Shown here: positions 37,171 through 49,352 of the stretch, piece by piece | Layout of the letters: every line of letters begins with the position of its first letter | Numbering within the stretch: position 1 is the stretch's first letter | Origin: Spirodela intermedia | Lineage: Eukaryota > Streptophyta > Magnoliopsida > Alismatales > Araceae | Direction: 5' to 3' | DNA length: 64,000 nt | Assembly: GCA_902729315.2 (NCBI GenBank) | Contig: LR746270.1 | Span: 131,501 to 195,500, forward strand | Notes under the pieces: model-generated | What the model was told of the DNA's origin: nothing | The model's input: the letters and a program-made list of their open reading frames with translations, nothing else | Database searches by the model: none | Position numbers and translations under genes: made by a program

Positions 37171-37177
37171 CCAAATT

Positions 37178-37450
37178 GTTGGATCGAATTCAAACAAATA
37201 GGTAACAAACAGTGATAAAATGAAGATTCTGAATAGAGAGTCAAGAACTCAATGAGAGAGAGTGCAGCCAACTATTTCTCCATGAGAGAGCGAGAGAGAG
37301 AGATCTTGAAAGATAAGAGACCATGAAGATTAATTTAAAAAATTATGGAAGATTACAAATTAAAATTGATATTTCTAACTCCTACTCAGTTTTCATGAGA
37401 CTATATATTCCATAGAATTAGTCTTTGGCTCTAAGAAAATATCATGTTCA
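37178..37450 (-). repeat. 3' LTR (partial) of the 37-43 kb copia element
   Basis: Resembles 42923-43180 in the same orientation: TTGGATC..AATTC near the end, ACAAACAGTGAT versus ACAAACAATGAT, a GA run, GATCTTGAAAGATAAGA, then diverging AT-rich sequence with matching words. The two copies have diverged a lot, which implies an old insertion. The right edge is uncertain. Confidence 0.5.
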
Positions 37451-40400
37451 ATATGTTGGTATGAGGGTAATTATCTAACTTGTTTAAACACCTTTAAGTA
37501 TTTGATCATGAGTTGTTGTAACATTATTGATCAGATTATTGTGAATTTTCGCCTCAAACTCATAGTAAATGTGATGAAGTTCATTGATGATTATTTTCTT
37601 GTTTTTGTAATTCTCAACCAAAAGAGTTTAAGTAAATATAAATTTGAGGTCTGCTTTTAATACCTTTTGAGTCTTGACCATGGTGAACTTTATTGTCAAC
37701 TATCCCTCATTGTCTTTTATAGTTTTCAACATCTTTAATTGTTTCATGTCCAGGATACATATCATTCAACTTAATAAGGAGATAGTGTTCTACCATTTTC
37801 ATGTACAATATCTTTATAATTACACATTTACATATAGTTTTTTCTTTGACAATAGCTCTATTACCTATGATAGTTCCATAATTGATGGTTTACATAGAAG
37901 GTGGCTGTAGCTCGTTGTTCAACTCATATGAAATAAAATTATGAATTATCATATCTTAAGTGCATAACATAATTGATTAACAACTCTCTTTTTTTTTTCT
38001 TCTTACAGTCCCTCCATTATGTCTTTGGATCTTCAAGTTTGTCAAGATATTTTATGATCTTTGCTTCTAAATTTTCTCCTATTTTATGATTCTTTCCATA
38101 TACCATTAGTATTTGAATCTCCCTCTTACACTTATAACATGAATTGTGTTCCTCATCTTATGAATAATAAAGACATTTAACTCTTTAAGCCAGAATTTCT
38201 ACCTAAGCCAAATTGAGTTGTCTTTAATTATCTTCATGTTGAATGTTGTGATAACAACATTTATTTCATAGTTAATACAGTTAATACAGTCTTAGGAAGG
38301 GGTAATGATTGACTTGAAACCTCATGATTTAAGAGATGTCCTAATGACATTATTTCTTTTCTCTACTCATTGAGTTGTCTTTATGATTGAGATCAATTTA
38401 TTGAGTCTAAATTCTTCTACCTTGTGATGTTTTAAACCTTTTCAATAATTGTTATTTGAGGTTCTTGCAACTTCATAAGGAATCCTTAGATACAGTCCAA
38501 TGGAACCACATTAATGTCTCATCTTCAAAACTCATTCATGTTGTCATCAATTTCTCTATATCAAATAATTTGTTTCATAGAAAATATAATTTGTCTCACT
38601 AGATTCTTCCTTTTGGCATCAAATCTTCTTGTCTAGTGGTTATGCATCACATCTCCTTCATGGCCTACACCATTTGTTTCATTCCTTGCCCAATTCTTCC
38701 ACACTATTTTCCACTTCATTTTATTATTGTAGATGGCTCTCTATTTGTGGTAGCCACCACAACACCTCATGAATTACTTCATTTTTTTTCTCTAGAGTTT
38801 TCGGCCTACCATAATTTATTTTGAGTGCCATTGAATCAACATGATACAAATGATAGAAACCTTTGATTGTGATGGTAAGAGATATGGAAAAGAAAGATAG
38901 AGATATTAGAGATGGACTCTCACTTGAGAGGGCCTCTGTTTCTCCTTCTGCCAATTTGTTTCTTCTACTCATTCCTTTTTTTTTGCCCTCCCTCAAATCT
39001 CCTTTATCTTCCTTCCAATCAAATTACCTAAAGCCCATAGGGTTGAGCTCTTAAGTTGAGCTTTAGGTGAGCCCTATTAGTCCTCTTATGGTACTAAGAG
39101 TGTGTCTTTTGTCTTTTGGTGTAAACTAAGCCCATCAAGTCCATTAGGGGTCTAACACATCACTCATACCAAACAATTTCAGGACATTCCTAGTGTATTT
39201 CTTCTGAGATATTTAGAATTATATTAATTTTCTTATTAGGTAATCCCAAATTCTTGATTTCAAATTTCTTTTGAAACAAAGATATTATAATTCATCTTTT
39301 TGTCAATTTCAATATATCCCCCAGATAGAGAATTTTAAAAAAAAATTATAGTTTTAATTTTTTTTACATAAGCTCAACAATCATACTTAAAAATGAGACA
39401 ATCAATTTTGTTATATTATTGGATTATAGATTATTTTACATTATAAAGAAGTATTTAGTTTGCAAATAAGATGTTTCAAACCTAGGTTCCTAAATTTTTT
39501 GAGGTGATATGTGTAAATGACTTCCCCCAAATCATAGTAAAAGAATGTGGTCTTCATAACGAGTTGCTCTAGTTCAATGTATTTATTATCTACAATGATA
39601 ACACCATTTTAATTTATATGTTTTTCCACCATAAGAGAAAAAGCTTTATTGTAGTAAGTTCATTTTTTGTGAATATTTTTTGGCTACTAATTGAGTCTTA
39701 AAGTTTTATCATATAATTTATAATATGTCCTTTTTTTTTTAAGACTTCTAAACACTTTATTTCCTTAAATGAGCTATTCTATATCTTATGTCATCTTCTT
39801 ATGACGTCATTTCATTTCTCCAGAATTAATTGTCTCTTGAAAGATGTGGGATCAGCTTCACTTCCAATCAAACCAAAAGAAATGTGATTTTTAGAAATTT
39901 ATATTAGAGGTCCAACAAGTTATGTTGGTGGCAATATCATTGATTTCAACTTTTTTTTTTTTCAGTGGATTTTTTTTTTCTCATCCACTTTGAGTTGACT
40001 GGTGTCCCTACTAGTATTTTTTTTTTTGTTCACTATGGTACCCTTTAGTTCGTCAAGTATCTTTAACATGTAAGTTTTTATCAAACACTATATCTCTGCT
40101 ACTTATTGTTTGTGCACTTGCTAATGTCTTAACTTCATATTCATACCATAAGAATATACATCTCATTAGTTTCAAGTGGAGCTTTAATGTTTCTTTACAT
40201 GAAAATATAACATTAATCAGGACATCTAAATATCACCCAATTTCAAGTCCTTTTTTTCTATCTATATTTTTTAGCAACATTCTGATAGAAAATAGTTACC
40301 ACTAATCAATTAATTACAACACTATATCATCTTTACTTACACTACCCAAAAATTCTTTTGTAGATATCTTAAACACCTTAATCTACATATAATAGTTTTA

Positions 40401-42904
40401 TTTATTTTCTCTTGAACATAATTTAGTCTCAATATTTTTTTAATTTTGAGTGTCTCATAATTTTGCATTCCTCAAAATATTTCAAAAATTATACATTCTT
40501 ATAATTTTTACCAATATTAGTTCCCAAGTTCTTGACTGTATTCTGTCTCATTTTTTCCTTTTTTCACAATTTTTTTTTTGAATGTCTCTCACTTGTGTTT
40601 CTTGAAGTAAACTAAAACTTTTCATGAATAATTATCAATAAAACTTGCAAAGTAATAGGATCCATTATTTGATATCACACTCACAGCTCCCAAACATTTG
40701 AATGAGTACTATACAATACTCTTTTGCCGTTATGGGTGGTACTTTAAAACTAAATCTTGAATTCTTTTCATGTAACACAATCTTTGCAAAAAATCTAACT
40801 TTCTGACTATCTTAAACAGACTTCTCTTATAAAGCTCCTTTGGATTTGTTTTCACAAATATGATTGAATCTCTAACATCACAATTAAAATGTTTTATCTT
40901 TTGTTGAGTCTTAAAGTGTGCCCAATGAAGCTCTACTTGCATCTGTTTTCTGCAACAAGTTGTAAATATTTATAAAGTTGTTTTTTTATTTTCATAACCA
41001 CCATTTCTCATTTACAAGCCTTCAAGATCCCATTTCCTATGTTAATTGTAAACACATTTGAATATTGATGATTTAAGTGTTTTGATGATAACCATGATAT
41101 ATTAATAATCATTTATATATTTCTATAAATGTGAAAGTGAATATGTAATTCAAAGTAGTTCTAGAACTAAATCAGATAATGGTATAGCAGATAGTTGTTG
41201 AAATTTGTCTGAATTTATATTCATGATTAAAGAGGATAAATAAAGTTACTATTGGATCTAAATGATTTATAAGATAGATTTATCTTTTGAGCCTGAATTA
41301 GAGCTGTTTTCTTGGGCCTAAAATAAAATTGAAATCAATTTGAAAACAGCCGTTGCCCCATGTGTGGCCCATTAAGAGGAGAGAGAAAAAAAAGAGAGGA
41401 GGGTTTTGTCCCAGTCACCCGCGGTCCATCCCTTTTCCTCTCATCTCTCATGCGCCGTCCTGTCTTTCATCTCCTCTCTCAAGCGCGTTATCTTTCTTCA
41501 GCCTTTTTTTTTTATCTCACACCCATTCTCTCTCGCTTATTCTCGCTCTTGCCCTCCTTTTTTTCTTGTGCTTTCTCTCTCTTGTGTGGTAGGTGATCCC
41601 GAAAAGACTTGAGCCCTGGAAAAACGATTTGTAATTATCTCAAGGCTGAAAGTCAGAACGTAAGCACAGGTTTAATAGAACTCAAAGACAATCCTTAAAA
41701 CGTGGATGTAGGTCGAGAGTACAAAACCATTATAAATTTGGTATAATTTTGCTTATAATTATTCTTATTTCGAAATTGAATATTTGATCCAAGGAAAGAA
41801 AATTATATCAACTCAATCCCTTTTCTTGATATCGTACCGCCATTGATAGGCCAACATATCTAGAGTTTTTCTAAAGAAATTAAATTATTCCTGAAGTCAA
41901 AGATGACATGTCTCACATCCTTAGTGTCATGAAAGTAATATCAAACATTTTAACCTTAACTATACCTTTTCCAATGACTTTGTATAACATATCGTTTCTC
42001 ATTACAGCATACCCTTAGTTTTTATGTTGCAACAAACATTAGTGTCATACACTTTCACTGTTTTTTGATCCCTTTCTTGAAAAAAAATTCAGAGGTGGAA
42101 GGGTTGTTCTCCCAATCGTTTTTAAGGTTTAACCTTGGGCAGTCTTTCCTCACATGTTTCTTCCAATGGGATTTAAACTATTCCATATTTCTAATCAAAT
42201 TTTCTCTCGATTTTGACCTTAACTCTGACTTATTTCTCTCTGTTGACTTTGCTATTTATCTTTTCTGATTTTCATATTTCCCTCTATCTTTCACGTCCTT
42301 TCCTCCTTAAGCCATCAGTCCTGCGACTTATGCGTCTTCAAACTTCAGCCTCCTCTAATTCTATTACAGGAGCTGTTTTAACGTCTTCGTTATTGAGAGT
42401 TTTCTTTCTCCACGGCAAAGTTGTAACCGAATGATCATATGAATCGGGAAGAAAACTAAGGATGATCAAAGCCATATCTTCATCATTAAAGTTGACCTCC
42501 AATCTCAATAGTTAACTAATGATATAATTGAAATTACCTGTATGAGTTTTACGATCAAACCTTCTAACATTTTAAGCCGATAGGATTTTCGTTTCAGGAA
42601 TACCGCATTCATAAAAGATTTTGACTTAACTTGACACTTTATTTTTCTCTGAATTTTTACAGGTGAACCCTCATCCAACACAATAAAAGACAAATGTATT
42701 AGCTGCTCTCATCTCTACGCCGTCCCAATCATCAGTTGTCATCATTGCAGACTTAGTCCACTTTCCATGTAATGTCTTGACCAGGCTTTCCTGAACTAGC
42801 AGGTATTTCACTCTTTGCTGTGCCATACACAAAAGGTAGATGTTTTGTCGAATTTCTCCACATCAAATTTTGAACAAGTATTCATTATTTTCTATCGTTT
42901 ATAA

Positions 42905-42920
42905 CCGTGTTCCGAAACCA
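42905..42920 (-). other. Degenerate primer-binding site of the copia element
   Basis: The minus strand reads TGGTTTCGGAACACGG. This differs at three of the first eleven bases from the TGGTATCAGAG sequence that plant copia elements use to pair with initiator methionine tRNA. It is located immediately inside the 5' LTR. Confidence 0.5.
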
Positions 42921-42922
42921 CT

Positions 42923-43500
42923 TGGATCAAAATCGGCACAAACAAGCGACAAACAATGATGAAGAGAAGTCAAAAGAGGAAAAACACAGTAAGAAAATGT
43001 GAATTCCTAGTTCAATTAACTGCTTCTTTATTCTACAAGAGAGAAAGAGAGAGAGAGAGAGATCTTGAAAGATAAGATACTGTGTAAATTAATTCTAAAA
43101 ACTATGTAGGATAGAAAATTTGGATTGGTATTTATAACCCCCTTCTCACTTTTTGTGAGATCATAAAATCTCTCCCCTCAACGTAACAGCGAAGAAAATA
43201 TGGTGCTTCCTTCTCACTCTTCTCACCATGTTGGGTCGCAGCCCGGATTAGTAGGCCTTTTGAGAGGTGTCCTCGTCGGACCCAAAAGATATATGAGCTA
43301 TATCTCAACACGAATCCCTCGGATGCAGGCAAGACCATGAGGCCGTTTGCGCCAGACATTGCAGTTCTCAGTCGATAATGGGTGGAGTCGTTTGTGGGCC
43401 CGTTTATGGCCCCAAGTGCCTGCATGCTCCAAGACGAAATATTTCGGTCCGTTTGGCTTTGGGTCCCTGTAAATCGGCGACCGTCAGCGCCAGGAACTCC
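42923..43500 (-). repeat. 5' LTR of the 37-43 kb copia element
   Basis: Lies just outside the primer-binding site. It contains a TATA-like motif (43128-43138) and, downstream on the minus strand, an AATAAA-type signal near 43029. The outer part (43190-43530) is unusually GC-rich and holds a minus-strand frame of up to 186 codons that starts in the U3 region; it has no recognisable domain. The outer edge is a guess. Confidence 0.45.
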
Positions 43501-44154
43501 CCTTAATTTCGTCTTTGAGCTCTGAGAGATATCGTCACCTGCCACTGTATCACAAAACGGAGCGGATGGAAGAAGACCCCCGAGCCTGTATTGACTGGTG
43601 TTGGAGACATGAAGAATACTATTTATGTATATATCAATATATCGGATGCTTATATTATTATGTGCTGCTTTTGGATATATCAGAAAATACAATGGTCGGT
43701 GCGACGTGTGTGGACGAAACCGCTGCCAGTCGTGAGAGTATCGTCAGGACGGGCGTCATCACCGGTGATGTGCCGATGAAGTGAGCTCAACCCACCAGAG
43801 AGCAACAGCTGTTGGTTTATCGTCCTCTCATTCGAAGGTGGTCGGCGGGCCACTCTGGGTGTTGGCCCCACGGTTGACAATTACTTCAGTTACACGTCGC
43901 GTCCGTGGAGCCCAGCACCAACGCCGACCACGTCCTCCGCCGCCCGGCGGCGGTCCGCTGCCCCGCTCCGGCCGCTCCGACCGTCCACGAGGGCCGGTCC
44001 AAATTAATGGTAATCATCGTCTTGATGACGGTTTACGGTAAAACTTAAAAAAAGATGAGTCAATTCTTGGTGTTATTAGCACCGTTGGTCCGTGCTCTCT
44101 AGAGTGGGCATCCCCTCTGCAAGTTAATTAGGAGGCTTCATTGCGAACGCCAGC

Positions 44155-44159
<5 letters not shown>

Positions 44160-44210
<51 letters not shown>
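44160..44210 (+). repeat. Compound (GA)n(CAGA)n microsatellite
   Basis: About 13 GA units run into about six CAGA units. It is intergenic. Confidence 0.9.
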
Positions 44211-45192
44211 AGGGAGGAGGATAGGGATGGAGAATAGGAGTCTGTCCACCCCGATCTTAGCTTTGGAATCGGGCGTTCATTGATGAGAAGAAGCACATGA
44301 GAGATGAGGACTATGGTAATCAGAATTGCGAAGCTACATGAGGGGTGAATGGCCCGATCAAGTGACGCTGACGTAGGAGGACGAGGGAGTGAGTGGGAGC
44401 AGACGAGGGCCGTTGGGCGGTGGCGTTGGCGGATTCCAATCATCTCTCATTCCTCTCCAAGCATTCTCTGATCTTTTTTGCGCGGTCCCCCATTAGCCAT
44501 GAGTGAGCATTCCGTAATTAATGGGAATGGCTTCACTCCTCTCTCCTCCCCCCCGCCCCCGCCAACCCCCGAGTGTGACTATGACGGGTCCCCGGAATCT
44601 CCTTCCAACCGGCCAATAGCATGCACCAGGACGCCCTTCAGCTCTCTCTCCTCTGTCTCTCTCTCCCCTTTCTTCACCCTCCCTCGAATGTCCGCACCGC
44701 GCCTGTGGGTCCACGGAAAACGTCGCTCTATTCCCATCCCCACTGATCCCAGCTGTAAGATGCCTCACTGTAGGCCGCTTCAATCCTCATATCTTACTCC
44801 GTAACTACGAAGTTACAGATATGGGCATATATGTCGTGTGATTTCTACATACGACTGCGTCGATGTTCTACCGTATGTTTTCATGTAGCCCATCGGAGAT
44901 CGGATCGAGTTCTTCGCTTCAGATGACTCGGATGCTTGCACACCGAGACCACTCAGTCGGGCACATCAGAGCCGTCGGAGACTTGCCGCAACCTTGTGCA
45001 CGTGAACGGGCGGGAAATCCCAGATGGTCGTCACTCGGTCATAGGGGGGACATGCCAGGTGCTAATGGCCTGGGCGGGTCTCCGAGGGCGACTCTAGTTG
45101 GGGATAGAGAAAAGTTCCCCAAGGCGATGGTTAGGTCTCACCTCTGGCATAGAGTCCGGATCATGCGCTGCTGGGCCCTATGTACTCATTCT

Positions 45193-45197
45193 GGAGA

Positions 45198-45230
<33 letters not shown>
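45193..45230 (+). repeat. (GA)n microsatellite
   Basis: Nearly pure GA repeat of about 18 units with one GG interruption near its start. Confidence 0.85.
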
Positions 45231-45232
<2 letters not shown>

Positions 45233-46369
45233 AGACGGGATGGCATGTGAATGATCTTTCGTACAACCACCTGGCAATGACAAGATGCCGATCTTGGTCG
45301 GTAGGGATCGGAGACGGGAACATTGACAGAAATAATATGCACATGCATAATTATGTTGCGGGCCGAACCTTGAAGGTTTTTTGTTGCAAAAATCGGGCTG
45401 CACTGTGGGAAAAACAGGCCCGACCCATCTCATCCCAACATAGAATCGGAAATCATTTGTAGGTTAGTAATCTGTTCCGATTACTGGCAGGGATTAATTA
45501 TCCGTCGAGTTTTTCCTGTAAAGTTTGCTCGGAGAAACGAGGAAGGGAGAGAATTCTCTGGAAGAAAACGACCTCATCCACGAGGAAGAAAAAAAAATCT
45601 CCTCGTCTCACATGGCGAGCGGAGCTGGCAGCCGCTCTGCTGTGGAAACAACGACCTGTGCCGGACTGACACGTCGCCTCGCGCTACGCCTATCTGCCAC
45701 GACAGCGACAACTCCATACACCACAGTGCCCCGCCGTCGCACGGAAGCGTTGCTCTTAGCTGAGCCGGCCGGGCGGCGCTGGCTAAGGAGGTGGCGCGAT
45801 TATTCCGGCGCCCTCCGACGCCATCTTCCGCGGAGAACGACAAATGAGGACGGCCAGGGGGCTAACCCCATCCCCGGAAGCCGACGCCGCCAGTTTCCGC
45901 GGCCTGGCTCGGCGCAACTAGACGGCGAAGGGATAGCAGGGGAGGGAGGGGAAGAAGACGGCGCCGAGCAACTTAATCGGACCAGCTTGATTAGGGCAGA
46001 GGCACCTCCGGAAGGAGCCGGCCGTTGCGCCGGCCTGCGGTGCGGCGAGGGTGGAATGGGAAGAGAGGAGAGAGGAGAGTCGACCAGTTGACGACCGCCG
46101 GGGGGCGGAGTAGGCGCTTGTTTTACTGGACAGTGACAAGGAAGGACGGCGGTGGGGTCCACCGTGGTGCGGGTGCCAAATAATACGATTAGTCGGCGTG
46201 GTCGGCAAATTAAATATTCCAAGAACACACCTCCTAGCGACACCGTCCCTCCCATTAATACACCCGCGGCAGCCCGCTCTCCCTCTGCATAGCGAAGGAG
46301 GGAAGAGAAGACAGAGAGAGCTCAGTGCCTGTGATACTCGGTGTCACTTCCTCTTTAGCAGGCGCTGCG

Positions 46370-48387
46370 ATGGGCAAGGACGTGGAGACGGCGGAGCCGC
46401 AGGCCGGTGAGTTCACTGCCAAGGATTACACGGACCCGCCACCGGCGCCCCTCTTCGACGTCCAGGAGATCAAGAAGTGGTCGTTCTACCGCGCCCTCAT
46501 TGCCGAGTTCGTCGCCACCCTGCTCTTCCTTTACGTGACCGTCCTCACCGTCATCGGCCACAAATCCTCGACCGATGAAACAAAGGTCTCCGCCGCGGAT
46601 GCCAACTGCGGCGGCGTCGGTATCCTCGGAATCGCCTGGGCCTTCGGTGGCATGATCTTCGTCCTCGTCTACTGTACCGCTGGAATCTCAGGCACGGAGA
46701 ACCTCCATCCTTGCGGCTCATGCTCCGGCTTTTCGTCCTCCGGCATATCTGATCCGCTCGTTTTGTGGTGCAGGGGGGCACATCAACCCCGCCGTGACGT
46801 TCGGGCTGTTCCTGGCGAGGAAGGTTTCCCTTGTGCGGGCCATCGCATACATGGTGGCGCAGTGTCTGGGGGCCATCTCCGGCGTTGGGCTCGTCAAGGG
46901 CTTTCAAAAGGCCTTTTATAACCGCTACGGAGGCGGTGCCAACGAGCTCGCCGTAGGTTACAACAAGGGAACTGGCCTGGGGGCGGAGATCATCGGTACC
47001 TTTGTCCTGGTCTACACCGTCTTCTCCGCCACCGATCCCAAGCGCAACGCCCGCGACTCCCACGTCCCGGTAATCCCTCTCGTTTCGTTCTACTTCTCCA
47101 TCTATCTCAGCTCATATTGCACCGCCGTCGCCTGGTCTCATGGAGCACTCCCCGATTGGTGGAGCTGCCGGGGGCGCCGGCGGCTGCGGGGGGGATAACT
47201 TAGGCAGAGGTGAGGGGATTCGTCTCATGTCACGTCACATCACAGTTTCTGCGGTAAGATATCGTAGTAGATTCACCGGGATGGAGGCTGCCCGCGCCAG
47301 CTGTCGGGTGCAGAAGTAGACCCAAGTTGTCCCTCCCGCATGTGACGTCACCTTCTCCTCCACCCTCCACTCCGCTATCCTGCTTTCCTCCTCATCCTTA
47401 ACCGGGTTAGTAGACTGATCGAGAAGATAAGCCGAATACAATTATAATTAATGGGTGCATCGGTGGGGTTCGGCACTCGGATGACAACGCACAATCGCTA
47501 TCCGTAATTCCACGTGTAATATCTGCACGGCCCCCTCGCCTGCGTTTTCTATCAATTTTTTTCCGCAATTACACAGAATACTACAACAAATGTGATATTC
47601 GACATTGCTGACGTCGACATTGCTGCAGGTGCTGGCTCCTCTCCCAATCGGGTTCGCGGTGTTCATGGTGCACCTCGCCACCATCCCCATCACCGGCACG
47701 GGTATCAACCCCGCCCGGAGCTTCGGAGCCGCCGTCATCTACAACAACGAGAAGGCCTGGGACGACCAGGTAGGTTTCTCTATCCTCGCACTCGCTTCGT
47801 AGTCCCCTGCCCGTTCAGTCATACTCAAAACCTCAACGACTGCTTAAATGGGATCTAGAAGCCCTAGGCATCTAGAAGCCGTCGATTCCCATCATCTTCA
47901 TCTACCCTCCTGCTGCGCTCGATATTACTTCTTCCCCATGTTCCAGCTCCGTAGTTCTTCTTGGCCCGTGCCTATCCGCATGGCGGAATACGAAGGCTGA
48001 CCTACCGCAGCCGCCGCTAGCCCTGCTGGAGTCAGCCTTCTTATTTTAATATTATCCATGCCGGAATATGCTTCGATTCTAGCTTTGGCAGTACAAGCCA
48101 TCCTTGGTGGCTTCTGTCGATGGCAACGCTTATGAGCAGGGGTGAGCCCACCACCCCGATTGGTCATATCGTTGATGTTGATAACATTGATATCTGCATA
48201 GCTACTTTGTTAAATAATTCATTCCTGGGCTGTTCATCTTATCCTTTGGTGGATTGGTCGTGTGCAGTGGATCTTTTGGGTTGGGCCTTTCATTGGTGCA
48301 GCAATCGCCGCCATCTACCATCAGTACCTCCTCCGGGCTGGGGCCATCAAAGCCCTGGGTTCCTTCCGCAGCAATCCCAACGTCTGA
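46370..48387 (+). CDS. PIP2: Plasma-membrane aquaporin, PIP2 type
   Basis: Four exons: 46370-46691, 46774-47069, 47629-47769, 48268-48387 (292 residues). Three-intron structure and length fit plant PIPs. Both pore motifs are present: GGHINPAV (Asn112-Pro-Ala) and [10 protein letters not shown] (Asn233-Pro-Ala). The selectivity-filter residues His221, Thr230 and Arg236 are those of water-conducting PIPs. The gating His204 in the loop D block RNARDSHVP and an acidic TDPPP near the N terminus are kept. The C-terminal [10 protein letters not shown] with Ser285 and Ser288, and the short N terminus, point to PIP2 rather than PIP1. Role: water (possibly also CO2 or peroxide) flow across the plasma membrane as a tetramer. 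Intron 1 must use a GC donor (46692-46693) to keep ISG|GHIN in frame; introns 2 and 3 are GT-AG. Confidence 0.95.
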
Positions 48388-49352
48388 GTTCGGGCCCGCG
48401 CGTCGCCGGCGCTGTCTTCCGGTCAAGAAATAAGAACAACTCTGCCGGGAGGAAGCGGTGGGACGTGAGCAACCAATGTGTTGCCGGCGACAACCATCGG
48501 TCCTGTGGCCATGGGCGACGCCGAGAGTTTCCCCGCTCGTCGCTCGCACTTTAGCTTGTTATCTTCACTTTCCAGCCATTTGTGTGAGCTTTTCTCAATG
48601 TATCTTTGTACTTACTTCTTCATGATGTGTGGTTCTTGGTTTATCCCTCCCGCCTCCGCTCTCTCTCTCTCTCTCTCCTCTCATGATGTTAGTTTTAGAT
48701 TATCATTCTTATTATAACGCCTAACGAATGTGCGGTAGCACCGGTAGAGAAGCGACGAGGTGAGGGAGGGAGAGAGAGAGAGGGGGGCCATATGGGCCGG
48801 TCAAGTAATGGACTTGACGTAGTCTTGTTGATCAATCAATAAAGGTGGGGAGTAGAGTCTATTTTTGCAGTTCTATTTTACTGGTGCAACCACTTGAGAG
48901 ACTCTGCGTAGTTACACCATACCTCCGACCGCGGTGGGCTCCACAAGGTCAACATCTCCGTTCACAATTATAAGCAATAAGGTGGTCTTTCACTTTCTCC
49001 GTACGATGCCCCCCGGCATCGACCAGCAATTTTTTTGGGTACGGCGGGCCATGGGTCATTGAACAAGGAGGGAAACTAAATGGCCTGTTTCCTTCAGCGC
49101 CGACGTCACACATCCGAAGCATCCAGTCTGGGATGATCGTCTCGCGGAAAAACAATCCAATCCCACTGCCCATGCAATCGTTTCCTTCTTATTTTTCCAA
49201 CAAATACTTCCCCATAATAAGAGCAACGATACTATGATCAACGTCGTCGTCTATAGCTTACAGCGTCACCTCGTTGGACTCTTACGCTAATGTACCATCA
49301 TCAGAAGGTGGAGGGGCGAATCGTAGTGGCAGACCAGGGTAGGGGTTCGGGC
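48388..49352. other. Convergent intergenic region between PIP2 and CNGC genes
   Basis: Holds the 3' UTRs of both genes. There is a CT run near 48659-48679, a GA run near 48768-48783, and an AATAAA-like signal at 48837-48842 on the plus strand. No other coding signal was seen. Confidence 0.4.

Larger units (their letters stand above)
37178..43500 (-). mobile_element. Decayed Ty1/copia LTR retrotransposon
   Basis: Read on the minus strand, the order is LTR, primer-binding site, gag, integrase, reverse transcriptase, LTR, as in copia elements. The 5' LTR spans 42923 to about 43500 and contains a TATA-like TTATAAATA near 43128-43138. A degenerate initiator-Met-tRNA primer site is at 42920-42905. 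Gag remnants lie at 42880-42120, including the block NFNDEDMALIILSFLP and a damaged zinc knuckle (KKHVRKDCPRL). An integrase fragment is at 40700-40587 (GSYYFASFIDNYS, then a stop). A reverse-transcriptase fragment is at 39590-39515 (IELEQLVMKTTFF). The LTR partner at 37178-37450 shares the tract around GATCTTGAAAGATAAGA. Stops and frameshifts are frequent, so it is dead. Outer edges are approximate. Confidence 0.75.
43500..46369. other. Intergenic region and aquaporin promoter
   Basis: GC-rich DNA with GA/CT microsatellites and open frames of up to about 200 codons that are low in complexity and overlap on both strands; none resembles a known protein. The last few hundred bases should hold the aquaporin promoter and 5' UTR (purine-rich leader near 46290-46325). 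No clear TATA box was assigned. Confidence 0.35.

Noticed and set aside
44863-45462. 199-codon open frame on the plus strand
   Set aside because: Includes the (GA)n microsatellite read as an Arg-Glu repeat; no family resemblance.
45525-46091. 188-codon open frame before the aquaporin gene
   Set aside because: GC-rich, Arg/Gly-rich, overlapped by open frames on the other strand; most likely promoter DNA.
48083-48115. miR169-like complementarity (CAAGCCATCCTTGGTGG) in aquaporin intron 3
   Set aside because: Several mismatches to miR169, it lies in an intron, and no hairpin arm was evident.
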